Source: UBA2144 sp043819035 (GTDB taxonomy: Bacteria > Patescibacteriota > Gracilibacteria > Peribacterales > Peribacteraceae). Taken from it: a stretch of DNA of 18,902 nt. This document shows, one piece after another, positions 1 to 7,004 of the stretch. The DNA is taken from NCBI GenBank assembly GCA_043819035.1, contig JBDRFD010000100.1, forward strand, positions 1 through 18,902. Reading direction: 5' to 3'. The translations under genes were made by a program, and so were the position numbers. The notes under the pieces are model-generated. The model had not been told where the DNA came from. It searched no databases and saw nothing but the letters and a program-made list of their open reading frames with translations. Position 1 is the first letter of the stretch. Each line of letters begins with the position of its first letter.

Positions 1-1038
1 ATGCGCTCCCATTTTCTCCAGTTCATACAGATATGCCATGCGCCCTTCGAAGAGCATCTCGAAAATACGACTCACGCCGTTGGCTTGCGTCATTGCAACA
101 CCCAGAGGTGGTAGCAGATCTGTCGGGAAACCGGGGAAGATGTTTGTCTGGACGTGCGTTGGCCGAAGGGAAGAAAGTTCCCCATCAATGAACAGAATTT
201 TTTCTGCTTCCTCATACTTCCACACCACTCCCATCCGCGTGAGTGCATTCAAGAAGGAGATCATATGATCGTAATCCACATCGTGCAGACGTACTTTTCC
301 TCCCGTAACCATCGCTGCAACCGCAAGTGCTCCTATTTCTAAATAATCGGAGGGGATACGATGCTGAGGACAGTACAAATCTGGCCGTCCGCGTACCTTG
401 ACGGTATGTGTTCCAATTCCTTCCACCTCAGCACCCATCGCCTGCACCATCTTCGAGACCTCCTGCACATGCGGCTCGGCCGCTGCCATATCAATCTGTG
501 TAACGCCGGGCAGAAGTGCCGCTGCCAGGATTGCATTCTCCGTCGCGGTTACAGAAAACTCCGGGAGGACAACACGCGCAGACTTAAGCTGACCTCGGAA
601 GTGCAACACTTCATCGTGACTCATGTCCTGCGCTCCCAATTGTTTAAGTGCTGCGATATGCGCTTCGATTGGACGCTTGCCGAGCACGCACCCCCCGGGG
701 TAAGCCATCTCGACAACGCCGAAACGCGCGAGGAGTGGGCCTAAGAGGACAATGGAACCGCGCAGCTTCCCAACGAACTCGATAGGGATTGGTTTGTTCT
801 GAACATTGTGTGTGCGAATGCGTACCGTCCCATCCTGGAAGGACGTTTGTGCCCCAAGGAATTCCAAAATCTTCAGCATTGCTTTGGTATCCCGCAGGAA
901 CGGAACGTTACTGAGCACTGTCTCGCCACTGCACAGCAGGCTGCCCGCGATCAATGGGAGTGCGGCATTCTTGGAGCCACTTACAGTCACGTCACCGCGC
1001 AGTGGTACTCCGCCTTCAATGCGATAGCTGATATCCAT
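1..1038 (-). CDS. murA: UDP-N-acetylglucosamine 1-carboxyvinyltransferase MurA, C-terminus cut by window edge
   Basis: MurA transfers enolpyruvate from PEP to UDP-GlcNAc in the cytoplasm, the first committed step of peptidoglycan synthesis. Reading from the ATG at 1038 gives 346 residues without a stop to the window edge; the family usually has about 420, so some 75 are missing. Seen: SGSKNAALPLI with the substrate-binding Lys23; GGCVLGKRPIEAH with the PEP-binding, fosfomycin-target Cys117; FPTD with the catalytic Asp near residue 305; and the late EGRMAYLYEL block that matches the family's ENRF region. An upstream ATG at 1054 is out of frame and stops quickly. A TACAAT -10-like box (1053-1058) would leave a leader of only about 8 nt, with no Shine-Dalgarno. 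It lies downstream of lspA and a small unknown gene on the same strand, each separated by a repeat array. Identification is secure; the promoter is tentative. Confidence 0.96.
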   Translation of the reverse strand, partial: MDISYRIEGGVPLRGDVTVSGSKNAALPLIAGSLLCSGETVLSNVPFLRDTKAMLKILEFLGAQTSFQDGTVRIRTHNVQNKPIPIEFVGKLRGSIVLLGPLLARFGVVEMAYPGGCVLGKRPIEAHIAALKQLGAQDMSHDEVLHFRGQLKSARVVLPEFSVTATENAILAAALLPGVTQIDMAAAEPHVQEVSKMVQAMGAEVEGIGTHTVKVRGRPDLYCPQHRIPSDYLEIGALAVAAMVTGGKVRLHDVDYDHMISFLNALTRMGVVWKYEEAEKILFIDGELSSLRPTHVQTNIFPGFPTDLLPPLGVAMTQANGVSRIFEMLFEGRMAYLYELEKMGAH

Positions 1039-1108
1039 GGGATAGGGTGGTCATTGTAGCCGATTTTGTTGAATGCTAAAGGAATTGACAGAGAAAGCTA
1101 CAATCTCT

Positions 1109-1185
1109 AAATCCCAAATCCTAAGCCCCAAATCCCAATTCACGTTACTTACTGCCTGTGATTTGTGATTTGGAATTTGGGATTT
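1109..1185. repeat. Heptad inverted-repeat array (AAATCCC / GGGATTT), copy 1
   Basis: The left arm (1109-1143) is five 7-nt units in register: AAATCCC, AAATCCT, AAGCCCC, AAATCCC, AATTCAC. The right arm (1158-1185) is four units of the opposite sense: GTGATTT twice, GGAATTT, GGGATTT. A 14-nt core separates them, so the whole can fold as an imperfect hairpin. Its right end abuts the TAA stop (1186-1188) of the small gene on the minus strand. It fills most of the gap before murA. Confidence 0.85.
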
Positions 1186-1521
1186 TTATCGGCACCCCCT
1201 CTCATCGGGATGAGGAGGTTCTTTAAGCTTTTCAGCAGTATATTTCACTCTACGTTTTATGTAACTCTCGATAGCACTAACGAGTCCTTTTACATTGTCC
1301 GCAAGCACCGCTTTTACCATCACCTCAAATTGCCCTCTTGCCGTATGGGAAATAAGTTCCACATTTTTTCCGGTGGCAATGGCTATTGCAAGAGAAAGGC
1401 TACTTTCATTTTTTGGATATTTACCTTTCACAATCAAATTTACCCACTCTTCATCTTTTTGAATTCTAGGTTCCTCTATTTTAGGTTCCTCTTTTGGACT
1501 TGTTTTTCTAATCATACACAT
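1186..1521 (-). CDS. Small unknown protein (111 residues)
   Basis: I do not recognise a family. The frame begins with two possible ATGs (1521 and 1515, the latter giving MIRKTS...) and ends with TAA against a repeat array. The first 25 residues are rich in Lys, Glu and Pro and probably disordered. A mixed alpha/beta segment follows (WVNLIVKGKYP, SLSLAIAIATGKNVELIS, FEVMVKAVLADNVKGLVSAIESYI), then a basic tail. There is no signal peptide or membrane segment, so it is likely cytoplasmic. A good promoter (TTGAGT-N17-TATCAT, 1542-1570) would start RNA about 14 nt before the ATG. The leader is pyrimidine-rich (CCTATTCCCCCTC) with no Shine-Dalgarno. It sits between lspA and murA. The promoter and clean coding character support a real gene; the function is unknown. 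Confidence 0.65.
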   Translation of the reverse strand: MCMIRKTSPKEEPKIEEPRIQKDEEWVNLIVKGKYPKNESSLSLAIAIATGKNVELISHTARGQFEVMVKAVLADNVKGLVSAIESYIKRRVKYTAEKLKEPPHPDERGCR

Positions 1522-1541
1522 GAGGGGGAATAGGATCGTAT

Positions 1542-1570
1542 ATGATACTTGTCATCCATCTGTAACTCAA
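1542..1570 (-). promoter_or_regulatory. Sigma70-type promoter for the 1186-1521 gene
   Basis: On the minus strand TTGAGT (1565-1570) and TATCAT (1542-1547) are separated by exactly 17 nt. The expected start point is about 1535, giving a leader of 14-20 nt before the two candidate ATGs. Confidence 0.55.
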
Positions 1571-1595
1571 GCTCTCTTTTGTGGCTCCCCGGTCC

Positions 1596-1665
1596 AAATT
1601 CCATAGCCTAAGCTCCAAATCCCAAATAGTACTGTTTGGTGTTTGGGATTTGTATTTTGGGATTT
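1596..1665. repeat. Heptad inverted-repeat array (AAATCCC / GGGATTT), copy 2
   Basis: Left units 1596-1630: AAATTCC, ATAGCCT, AAGCTCC, AAATCCC, AAATAGT. Right units 1631-1665: ACTGTTT, GGTGTTT, GGGATTT, GTATTTT, GGGATTT. The two arms meet without a spacer at AGTACT, a perfect palindrome, and all ten units keep the 7-nt register. It is the same family as 1109-1185 but diverged unit by unit. The right end overlaps the lspA stop codon (TAA at 1664-1666), so lspA terminates inside the array. Confidence 0.87.
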
Positions 1666-2095
1666 ACGCTCCTCTGGAGCGTACCACCATCTCATAAAAG
1701 AGTAGAACGATTCCAATGGTGATACAGCTGTCCGCAATATTGAAAATCGGGAACGCCCCCACCTGAATCATATCAGTGACGAATCCGTCCGAGAGCCGGT
1801 CGATGACGTTTGCGATACCTCCACCCAGAATTAATCCGAATCCGATCTGCGAAAGGAATGTGGTCGCTTCCTTCCTTGCATAGCACGCGACGAAGAAGAG
1901 AGCAGCGAGGATTAGGATGAACTGAAGTGAGCCGGGGATGCGCATACCAAAGGCGATGCCTTCATTAAGAGAGTATTCCAATCCGACGAACGATCCGACA
2001 ATTGCAAAGCGCTCATTTAAGAATACATCTGCGAGGAGTGCTGTCCCCACACCTCCAATGATACTTAGCCCCACCGTGATCCACAGGGTTTTCAT
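1664..2095 (-). CDS. lspA: Lipoprotein signal peptidase (signal peptidase II)
   Basis: LspA is the inner-membrane aspartyl protease that removes the signal peptide of diacylated prolipoproteins. The 143-residue product has four hydrophobic spans (about 5-25, 55-72, 84-97, 122-137), as in the family. Seen motifs: NEGIAFGM (44-51), matching the conserved N-x-G-x-AF block; GGGIANVIDRLSDGFVTDMI with catalytic Asp99; and FPIFNIADS with catalytic Asp122. Asp23 near the end of the first span fits the conserved N-terminal Asp. The length is slightly short but normal for compact genomes. The ATG at 2095 has no Shine-Dalgarno; a TG-C-TAGCAT extended -10-like sequence lies only about 10 nt upstream, so the RNA may be nearly leaderless. 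It is divergent from the small gene at 2170. Confidence 0.95.
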   Translation of the reverse strand: MKTLWITVGLSIIGGVGTALLADVFLNERFAIVGSFVGLEYSLNEGIAFGMRIPGSLQFILILAALFFVACYARKEATTFLSQIGFGLILGGGIANVIDRLSDGFVTDMIQVGAFPIFNIADSCITIGIVLLFYEMVVRSRGA

Positions 2096-2130
2096 AATAC
2101 TATGCTAGCAAAGGTAAAAAAATGCAGTGA

Positions 2131-2158
2131 TTGACTTGCGCAAATTTTGTACAAGAAT
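2131..2158 (+). promoter_or_regulatory. Probable promoter for the 2170-2804 gene pair
   Basis: TTGACT (2131-2136) and AAGAAT (2153-2158) are spaced 16 nt, upstream of the ATG at 2170. The predicted start falls within a few bases of the start codon, so the message would be leaderless or nearly so. The palindrome TTGCGCAA lies in the spacer. Confidence 0.45.
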
Positions 2159-2169
2159 ATTGTTTGAGC

Positions 2170-2472
2170 ATGGCCATGCATAAACCAAAGTTTCCTGATG
2201 ATCCTGCCAAGGATGAGCCATTGCCCTATGGTCTGCAAGCAGTGCAAGATGCTGTGGACAAGATTCCAGAGGAATACCGTGGAGAGATTCAACCTCCTCT
2301 TGCGAAAGTCGCCGAATCAATGACACGCCGCAAAAGAGTCCTGGAACTCGTGCAAGAAGCTCTCAGTGTGTTGAGACTCGACATGAAATATCTCATGTTC
2401 GACCTGGAAGCTACTCAACGTGAGAGGGATGAATATAAGAGACAAGTCGAGAACCATAAACTAGACGATTGA
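2170..2472 (+). CDS. Small helical unknown protein, paralogue 1 of a tandem pair
   Basis: The family is not recognised. The start chosen is ATG 2170 (MAMHKPKF..., 100 residues); ATG 2176 is equally possible, and an ATG at 2131 would overlap the -35 box. The N-terminus is Pro/Asp-rich, the rest is predicted helical and charged. Residues 70-87 carry LDMKYLMFDLEATQRERD. The next gene has the corresponding block at the same residue number, and the two proteins align without gaps from residue 1 to 96, sharing DP at 11-12, QxAV at 26-29 and IQP at 40-42. This is direct evidence of duplication and of selection on the protein. No signal peptide or membrane span is visible, so it is presumably cytoplasmic. 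It is 42 nt upstream of its paralogue, probably in one transcript. Function unknown. Confidence 0.75.
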   Translation: MAMHKPKFPDDPAKDEPLPYGLQAVQDAVDKIPEEYRGEIQPPLAKVAESMTRRKRVLELVQEALSVLRLDMKYLMFDLEATQRERDEYKRQVENHKLDD

Positions 2473-2513
2473 GATTGTAGATAAACTCGACGGGATTTCT
2501 TTTTCAAAACCTT

Positions 2514-2804
2514 ATGCCTATCAACTCACGTAAGCGATTCGAAGACCCCATCGAAAAGAGGATGCTTCCTCCGGAAATCATTCAGATCCAGCAAGCGGTG
2601 AATGCGTTGTCTCTGGCTACTAAAAGTAAAATACAGCCATTACTAAACAACTTGATAGAATTGGTAATGCAAACAAGAATTAAAAATGAATGGCTAGATA
2701 GAACACTGATCCAAGCAGAATTAGATATTAAATACCTTATTTTTGATCTGTGGGCTACACGCAATGAAAGGGATTCTGCCCAGCAGGAATTAGATGATGA
2801 TTAA
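2514..2804 (+). CDS. Small helical unknown protein, paralogue 2 of a tandem pair
   Basis: The product has 96 residues and aligns end to end, without gaps, with the preceding protein. The shared core is LDIKYLIFDLWATRNERD at 70-87, against LDMKYLMFDLEATQRERD; IQP at 40-42 is also shared. The N-terminus is basic (MPINSRKRF), where paralogue 1 is Pro-rich. It is mostly helical, with a heptad-like hydrophobic pattern at 40-75 that would suit a helical hairpin or a dimer. No membrane span or known catalytic motif is seen. The leader is pyrimidine-rich (TTTCTTTTTC) and lacks a Shine-Dalgarno. A strong promoter for nusA begins 16 nt after its stop, so the pair appears to be a separate unit. Function unknown. 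Confidence 0.75.
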   Translation: MPINSRKRFEDPIEKRMLPPEIIQIQQAVNALSLATKSKIQPLLNNLIELVMQTRIKNEWLDRTLIQAELDIKYLIFDLWATRNERDSAQQELDDD

Positions 2805-2819
2805 ACCTCGATTAACTTC

Positions 2820-2847
2820 TTGCCTGACGTATAAAAAAGTGTACAAT
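2820..2847 (+). promoter_or_regulatory. Promoter for nusA
   Basis: TTGCCT (2820-2825), a 16-nt spacer and TACAAT (2842-2847). The expected start is near 2854, giving a leader of about 140 nt that contains a small GTTCT/AGAAC hairpin near 2880-2895 and the heptad array at 2911-2987. Confidence 0.6.
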
Positions 2848-2910
2848 AGAATCGAAATATGGATGATTAGTTGACACTGTTCTTAATGGGAGAACGGTGA
2901 TTTCAGCCTA

Positions 2911-2987
2911 CGTCACACGTCGAACGTCCAACGTCGCTTTCAATCTTACCGTTTTCCCCTTTCCACTTTCCCCTTTCCGTTCCCCCA
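2911..2987. repeat. Heptad array in the nusA leader (CGTCGAA then TTTCCCC units)
   Basis: Eleven consecutive 7-nt units in one register. The first four are CGTC-headed (CGTCACA, CGTCGAA, CGTCCAA, CGTCGCT), two are intermediate (TTCAATC, TTACCGT), and five are pyrimidine-only or nearly so (TTTCCCC, TTTCCAC, TTTCCCC, TTTCCGT, TCCCCCA). Unlike the other arrays it is not clearly inverted; it joins two unit types head to tail. It ends 6 nt before the nusA ATG, so the array itself forms the region where a ribosome binding site would be. Confidence 0.75.
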
Positions 2988-2993
2988 GTTGCT

Positions 2994-4451
2994 ATGAGAG
3001 CTTCCTTCATCGCCGCCATCAACCAGATTTGTTCCGAGAAGAACGTGAACCCCGCGCAGGTTCTGGATGCTGTAAAACAGGCAATTGCCACAGCGTATCG
3101 CAAGGATTACGGGAACAAAGAGCAGGAAATTCGTGTGGAGCTGGAGGAGGGCCGCGATATGCCTACGATTTTGCTCGTAAAAGAAGTGGTAGATGATGTG
3201 GAGAACGACAACTTCGAGATAAGCATAGCCGATGCCAGGAAGATCAAACCCGGTGCGGAAGAGGGTGACGAGATTGTGATAGATGTGACCCCCATGGAGT
3301 ACGGACGCATTGCGGCACAGGCTGCCAAGCAAGTGATTTTGCAGAAACTTCAGGAGGCGGAAAAGCAGAGCCTGTATGACATGTTCAAAGATCGCGAAGA
3401 GGAGCTACTCACTGCGACTGTGACGAAAGTGGAACCCAACTGGGTAACACTGGAAGTCGAAGGCATGACCGTATCGCTCCCATGGAGAGAGCAGATTCCC
3501 GGCGAGCACTACTACACAGGCAAGCGCATTCGTGTGTACCTCGACAAAGTTGAACTGACCGGCAAGGGGCCTCAGCTGAGAATCTCACGCACACATTCAA
3601 ATCTTGTGAGGAAACTCCTGGAGTTGGAGATTCCTGAAGTACGCAACGAGGATGTGCAAATCAAAGGAATCGCACGCGATGCTGGATTTCGCAGTAAAGT
3701 GGCGGTAAGCAGTTCTGACCCGCGCATTGATCCGATCGGCGCCTGTGTAGGGCAGAAGGGAGTTCGTATTCAGGCCGTAATGGAAGAGATCAACGGTGAG
3801 CGTGTGGACATGATCGAATGGTCGCAGGATCCGATAAAATTGATTTCGACCGCACTCCAGCCTGCATCAATTTCCGCAGTTATTATCGTGAACGATCAGG
3901 AGTCTGTGGATGATGAGGGGCGCAAGGTGAAGAAGCGCGCTGCAGTCTTTGTGGAAGAAGCTCAACGCCCGATGGCAATCGGGAAGAAAGGGCAGAACAT
4001 TCGCTTAGCTACGGAACTTACCGGGTACGAACTGGACATGTACAACTACGAAGAGCTCCCCGCCTTCAAGGCGAAGCTTGCAGAGCTGCGCGGCCAAAGC
4101 GCAGAGGAAATTCAGACGGGGGAAGAAATGATCGCACAGGAGCGCGCAGAGGAAGAGGAGAAGCCGGTGCGTGGCAGAGGTGGGGCGAAGAAGAAGGATC
4201 TTAAAAAGAAAGATAAAGAGGATGAACAAGAAAAAAAGGAAAAAGAGGATGATGAAGTTGAAGAAACCAAGGAAGGAGAAAAAACATCTACAACAGAGCA
4301 CTGCTCCAGCGGTGCGGAGTCAGAGGATAAGAAAACATCATCTCCTGAGCCAGAGGCAAAAGATAAACCGAAGGAGGAGGAAGCTGCACCCGAATCTGAA
4401 GAAAAGAAGGAAGAAGCCTCTCCTGAGGCAAAGGAGGAAGAGAAGAAATGA
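2994..4451 (+). CDS. nusA: Transcription termination/antitermination factor NusA
   Basis: NusA binds RNA polymerase and nascent RNA and modulates pausing, termination and antitermination. The 485-residue product shows the order expected: N-terminal polymerase-binding domain (1-125), S1 domain (about 130-200, EELLTATVTKVEPNWVTLEV), KH1 (about 225-285, DPIGACVGQKGVRIQAVMEE) and KH2 (about 300-345, PMAIGKKGQNIRLATELTG). In place of the C-terminal acidic repeats of proteobacterial NusA there is a tail of about 115 residues built almost wholly of Lys, Glu, Asp, Pro and Ser (370-485), probably disordered. The base composition of that stretch is strongly A/G-biased. The ATG at 2994 gives a complete N-terminal domain. 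There is no Shine-Dalgarno; pyrimidine heptads precede the start. The usual neighbours rimP and infB are not adjacent here. Confidence 0.97.
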   Translation: MRASFIAAINQICSEKNVNPAQVLDAVKQAIATAYRKDYGNKEQEIRVELEEGRDMPTILLVKEVVDDVENDNFEISIADARKIKPGAEEGDEIVIDVTPMEYGRIAAQAAKQVILQKLQEAEKQSLYDMFKDREEELLTATVTKVEPNWVTLEVEGMTVSLPWREQIPGEHYYTGKRIRVYLDKVELTGKGPQLRISRTHSNLVRKLLELEIPEVRNEDVQIKGIARDAGFRSKVAVSSSDPRIDPIGACVGQKGVRIQAVMEEINGERVDMIEWSQDPIKLISTALQPASISAVIIVNDQESVDDEGRKVKKRAAVFVEEAQRPMAIGKKGQNIRLATELTGYELDMYNYEELPAFKAKLAELRGQSAEEIQTGEEMIAQERAEEEEKPVRGRGGAKKKDLKKKDKEDEQEKKEKEDDEVEETKEGEKTSTTEHCSSGAESEDKKTSSPEPEAKDKPKEEEAAPESEEKKEEASPEAKEEEKK

Positions 4452-4529
4452 CCTATCCTTCGACCCTTCATCTTCGTTCAGGGCAGGCAAGCTCAGGACA
4501 AGCAAGCTCATCACAGGTAAGCTAGCGAG
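4452..4529. repeat. Degenerate short repeats between nusA and the exonuclease gene
   Basis: The 78-nt gap contains three spaced copies of an AAGCTCA-like unit (GGCAAGCTCAGG, GCAAGCTCATC, GGTAAGCTAGC) after CCTTCGACCCTTC. It resembles the CTCAGGACAAG-type dispersed repeats seen in many environmental genomes (recalled, not searched). No gene or clear terminator is seen, so read-through from nusA is possible. Confidence 0.5.
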
Positions 4530-6854
4530 GTGAAGCTCCCCCCACTCTCCTTCGTCGTCCTGGACACAGAAACCACGGGGTTCATCCCGCGGGTGAACCG
4601 TGTGATCGAGTTTGCAGCTGTGCGCATAGAGGGTGGAAAGCTGGTCTCGGAATATGAGCAATTGATTTCTATTCCTACAGAGATTCCTCCGACCGTTCAG
4701 GTTCTCACGCGCATCAAGCCGGAAGCACTGAAAGGGAAACCTGTGTTTGATGATGTACGTGAAACAATCGAAAGTTTTATCGGACCCTCCACCCTCATCA
4801 TTGGACAGAACGTGAGCTTCGATATGAGAATGCTGAAGGGAGAGGGGATCGATCTTACGGACCATCCCTGGATCGACACCTCAATGCTCGCATCACTTGT
4901 ATACCCCGAGCTTGCGAGTTTTTCTCTGAGTTACGTCAGTAACGTCCTCAAGCTCAAACATGAACCTGTCCACCGTGCGATGGGCGATGTGAATGCGACA
5001 TTGGAGCTGCTAAGTAAATGCTGGAAGAGATTTCTGGAGCTTCCCAAAGAACTTCAAGATGTTTCCAATCTCATAATGAGCAAGAGTGCACCTGGATATC
5101 AGATGTTTTTTGATGCCTTAGAAGAGCCAAAAAGTAAGACACAACCAAAGTGGATGAAGATCACCTCTCTTAAAGTGTCTGCCAAGGTGCATGTCTCTCC
5201 TCTCGCGCAGGCAATTTTCGAAAAGCCCGCAGAAGGATCGGTTACACTCGTAGAAGAACCGCTCGCCTCAACCACTCTCCAACAACTGCTCGACACTGCT
5301 TTAAATGATGAAAGCACCACGCACTGGATCGCAGTCAAAAATCTGGAGACAGCTCTTCGGCGTTTAACTGTTCCACAGGGTGTGCGCGTACTCTACCCCC
5401 CGAACTTCCTAATCGATATCGAAGCTGCTACTTGTTTTGCGACTCAGGAGATCTTCACAGCTGATGAGTCCACCCTCGCACTTAAGCTCGCGTGGTTTGA
5501 ACCAGAGAATCTGCGCGGCATTCGCATCCATGGGGAAGAGTACTCCGTGTGGAACGGAAAACTCGCATGTACGAGTGCATCCGAGAACTACACCAAACAA
5601 TTTGAAGACCTCCCCACAGTCATTCTTCTTGATCACAAACAGCTTCTTTCTTTCCTCGCAGACCCCAATCACCGAGCACATGGTGCACTCAACGAACGTA
5701 CACACATCATCATCGATGATGCCTCGATGCTGGAAGATACCGCGACCAAAGCCTATGGTTGGTTCTGCTCTCTTGACCATATTCGCGCCGGTGCGGAAGG
5801 AAATGAAGCGCTCATGAGTTTTACCGATGCGCTCCAGATCTGGATAGAGAAGGCGCGCCAAGAGAAAGATGTCTATGAACTGCACAGAGAAGATCTGTCT
5901 AAGCCCGAAGTCAGCGGATTAAAGGAACGTCTTTCTACAGTATTAGATGAAGGTGGCCTGGCAGCCTCGCTGCTGGAACAATTACTGGACCTTCAGAAAA
6001 TTCTGGATAGCGAGAAGTGCGCAGGGCGTCTTGTATGGATCGAAGAGCGACAGGATGGCACGCAGTTCCTGCATTCGGTACCAGAGAGAATCAGCGAAAT
6101 CCTAGCAGAGAATCTATACAGCAAGTTTGCAACTACTTTACTCATCCCGCACAAGTCTGCTGCGACTCTCACAGAGATTCTCCCATCGTCTCAGACGACA
6201 ACAGTATTGGAGTCGAGTGAAACCGAGCTCGATCACTTGCCATTAGCGTTCGACGATAAGTCGATTGAATCATTTTTAAGAAAACCGCTCGGAGACAGGA
6301 CTATTATCCTGCTTCCGAGCCGCAGGCTGATCGAAGAAAGCTTTATCAACTTAACCGAAGAGTTGGAAGAGAAAGGAATAACGCTCATCTGCCAGAACTT
6401 AAGCGGAGGACTCGAGCGTATGCAGGCGGAATTCACCGCGGCTCCCACCCCTTGCGTGTGGCTCATGACCCCGTGGACGTATGAGGGTGTTAGCCTGGAT
6501 CCCGAAATGGTCGATCATCTGGTCCTGCAGAGCCTTCCGTTTGATCATCCGCAAAATATGACGTTCGCGAAGCGCTCTGATCACTATCAAAACGGATTTA
6601 TGGAGTACGGCCTCCCTCGCCTGGAGCATCGCCTCTTTAGATTACTCAGAACATTCTGCCGACACAGGACATCGGATGGAGGCGTTACTGTTTTGGATAA
6701 GCGTCTGACGGAAAAGAAGTACGGTGAGCGCGTAAAAAACTACTTAGAGCAATTCATGCAGAGCGCTAAGGAGATGCCGGCTCCAAAAAAGAGAAAATCC
6801 AAACCAAAGAAAACAACCAAAGTGATTCCGGAGGATCAGTTGACGTTGTTTTAA
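4530..6854 (+). CDS. DEDDh 3'-5' exonuclease (DnaQ-like) fused to a degenerate DinG-like helicase region
   Basis: The product has 774 residues, starting at GTG 4530; the in-frame TAA at 4518 excludes an earlier start. Residues 7-175 form a complete DnaQ/epsilon-type exonuclease: Asp12 and Glu14 (LDTETTGF), Asp98 (QNVSFDMRML), His148 and Asp153 (HRAMGDVNATLEL). The rest follows DinG/XPD-type order loosely. IIIDDAS near 393-399 stands where a DEAH box would be. RLEHRLFRLLRTF followed by GGVTVLDKRLTEKKYG (about 695-730) matches the DinG motif VI region and the following conserved strand. No Walker A (GxGKT/S) is present anywhere, so the helicase part is probably unable to hydrolyse ATP. The C-terminus is a Lys-rich linker ending in QLTLF, which fits the bacterial beta-clamp-binding pentapeptide. 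A role as a clamp-tethered repair or proofreading nuclease is inferred. Confidence 0.85.
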   Translation: MKLPPLSFVVLDTETTGFIPRVNRVIEFAAVRIEGGKLVSEYEQLISIPTEIPPTVQVLTRIKPEALKGKPVFDDVRETIESFIGPSTLIIGQNVSFDMRMLKGEGIDLTDHPWIDTSMLASLVYPELASFSLSYVSNVLKLKHEPVHRAMGDVNATLELLSKCWKRFLELPKELQDVSNLIMSKSAPGYQMFFDALEEPKSKTQPKWMKITSLKVSAKVHVSPLAQAIFEKPAEGSVTLVEEPLASTTLQQLLDTALNDESTTHWIAVKNLETALRRLTVPQGVRVLYPPNFLIDIEAATCFATQEIFTADESTLALKLAWFEPENLRGIRIHGEEYSVWNGKLACTSASENYTKQFEDLPTVILLDHKQLLSFLADPNHRAHGALNERTHIIIDDASMLEDTATKAYGWFCSLDHIRAGAEGNEALMSFTDALQIWIEKARQEKDVYELHREDLSKPEVSGLKERLSTVLDEGGLAASLLEQLLDLQKILDSEKCAGRLVWIEERQDGTQFLHSVPERISEILAENLYSKFATTLLIPHKSAATLTEILPSSQTTTVLESSETELDHLPLAFDDKSIESFLRKPLGDRTIILLPSRRLIEESFINLTEELEEKGITLICQNLSGGLERMQAEFTAAPTPCVWLMTPWTYEGVSLDPEMVDHLVLQSLPFDHPQNMTFAKRSDHYQNGFMEYGLPRLEHRLFRLLRTFCRHRTSDGGVTVLDKRLTEKKYGERVKNYLEQFMQSAKEMPAPKKRKSKPKKTTKVIPEDQLTLF

Positions 6855-6864
6855 TCGTTCCCTT

Positions 6865-7004
6865 GTCTGAACCGCAGATTACGCAGATTAAAAGGATTAC
6901 CAGCCGTCGCCAATGAGCTATGGCCGGCAGGCGCAGATTTCTACATATGAATCTGTCGTTTTAAAACGAGTATCTGCGTCATCTGCGCTATCTGCGGTTC
7001 AGAC
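6865..7004. repeat. Compound inverted repeat with 9-nt units (CGCAGATTA / ATCTGCGTC), copy 1
   Basis: Perfect 15-bp ends (GTCTGAACCGCAGAT at 6865-6879 and its complement at 6990-7004) enclose 9-nt tandem units: CGCAGATTA twice on the left, and ATCTGCG-headed units three times on the right. The middle (about 6898-6941) carries a GC-rich insert beginning ACCAGCC and containing GGCCGGCAGG, also found in the second copy at 18595-18772. Six Ts follow at 7005-7010, so on the plus strand the element has the form of an intrinsic terminator for the exonuclease gene, whose stop is 10 nt upstream. Confidence 0.85.

Noticed and set aside
361..744. Long plus-strand frame opposite murA
   Set aside because: Antisense shadow of a clearly recognisable MurA frame; its protein has no domain-like pattern.
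2871..2900. TTGACA as the -35 of a second nusA promoter
   Set aside because: No acceptable -10 at 15-19 nt; TTGCCT-N16-TACAAT upstream is better.
2897..3196. Plus-strand frame running through the heptad array into nusA
   Set aside because: It is created by the array and the wrong frame of nusA.
4112..4471. Minus-strand Ser/Phe-rich frame opposite the nusA tail
   Set aside because: A by-product of the purine-rich Lys/Glu codons of NusA.
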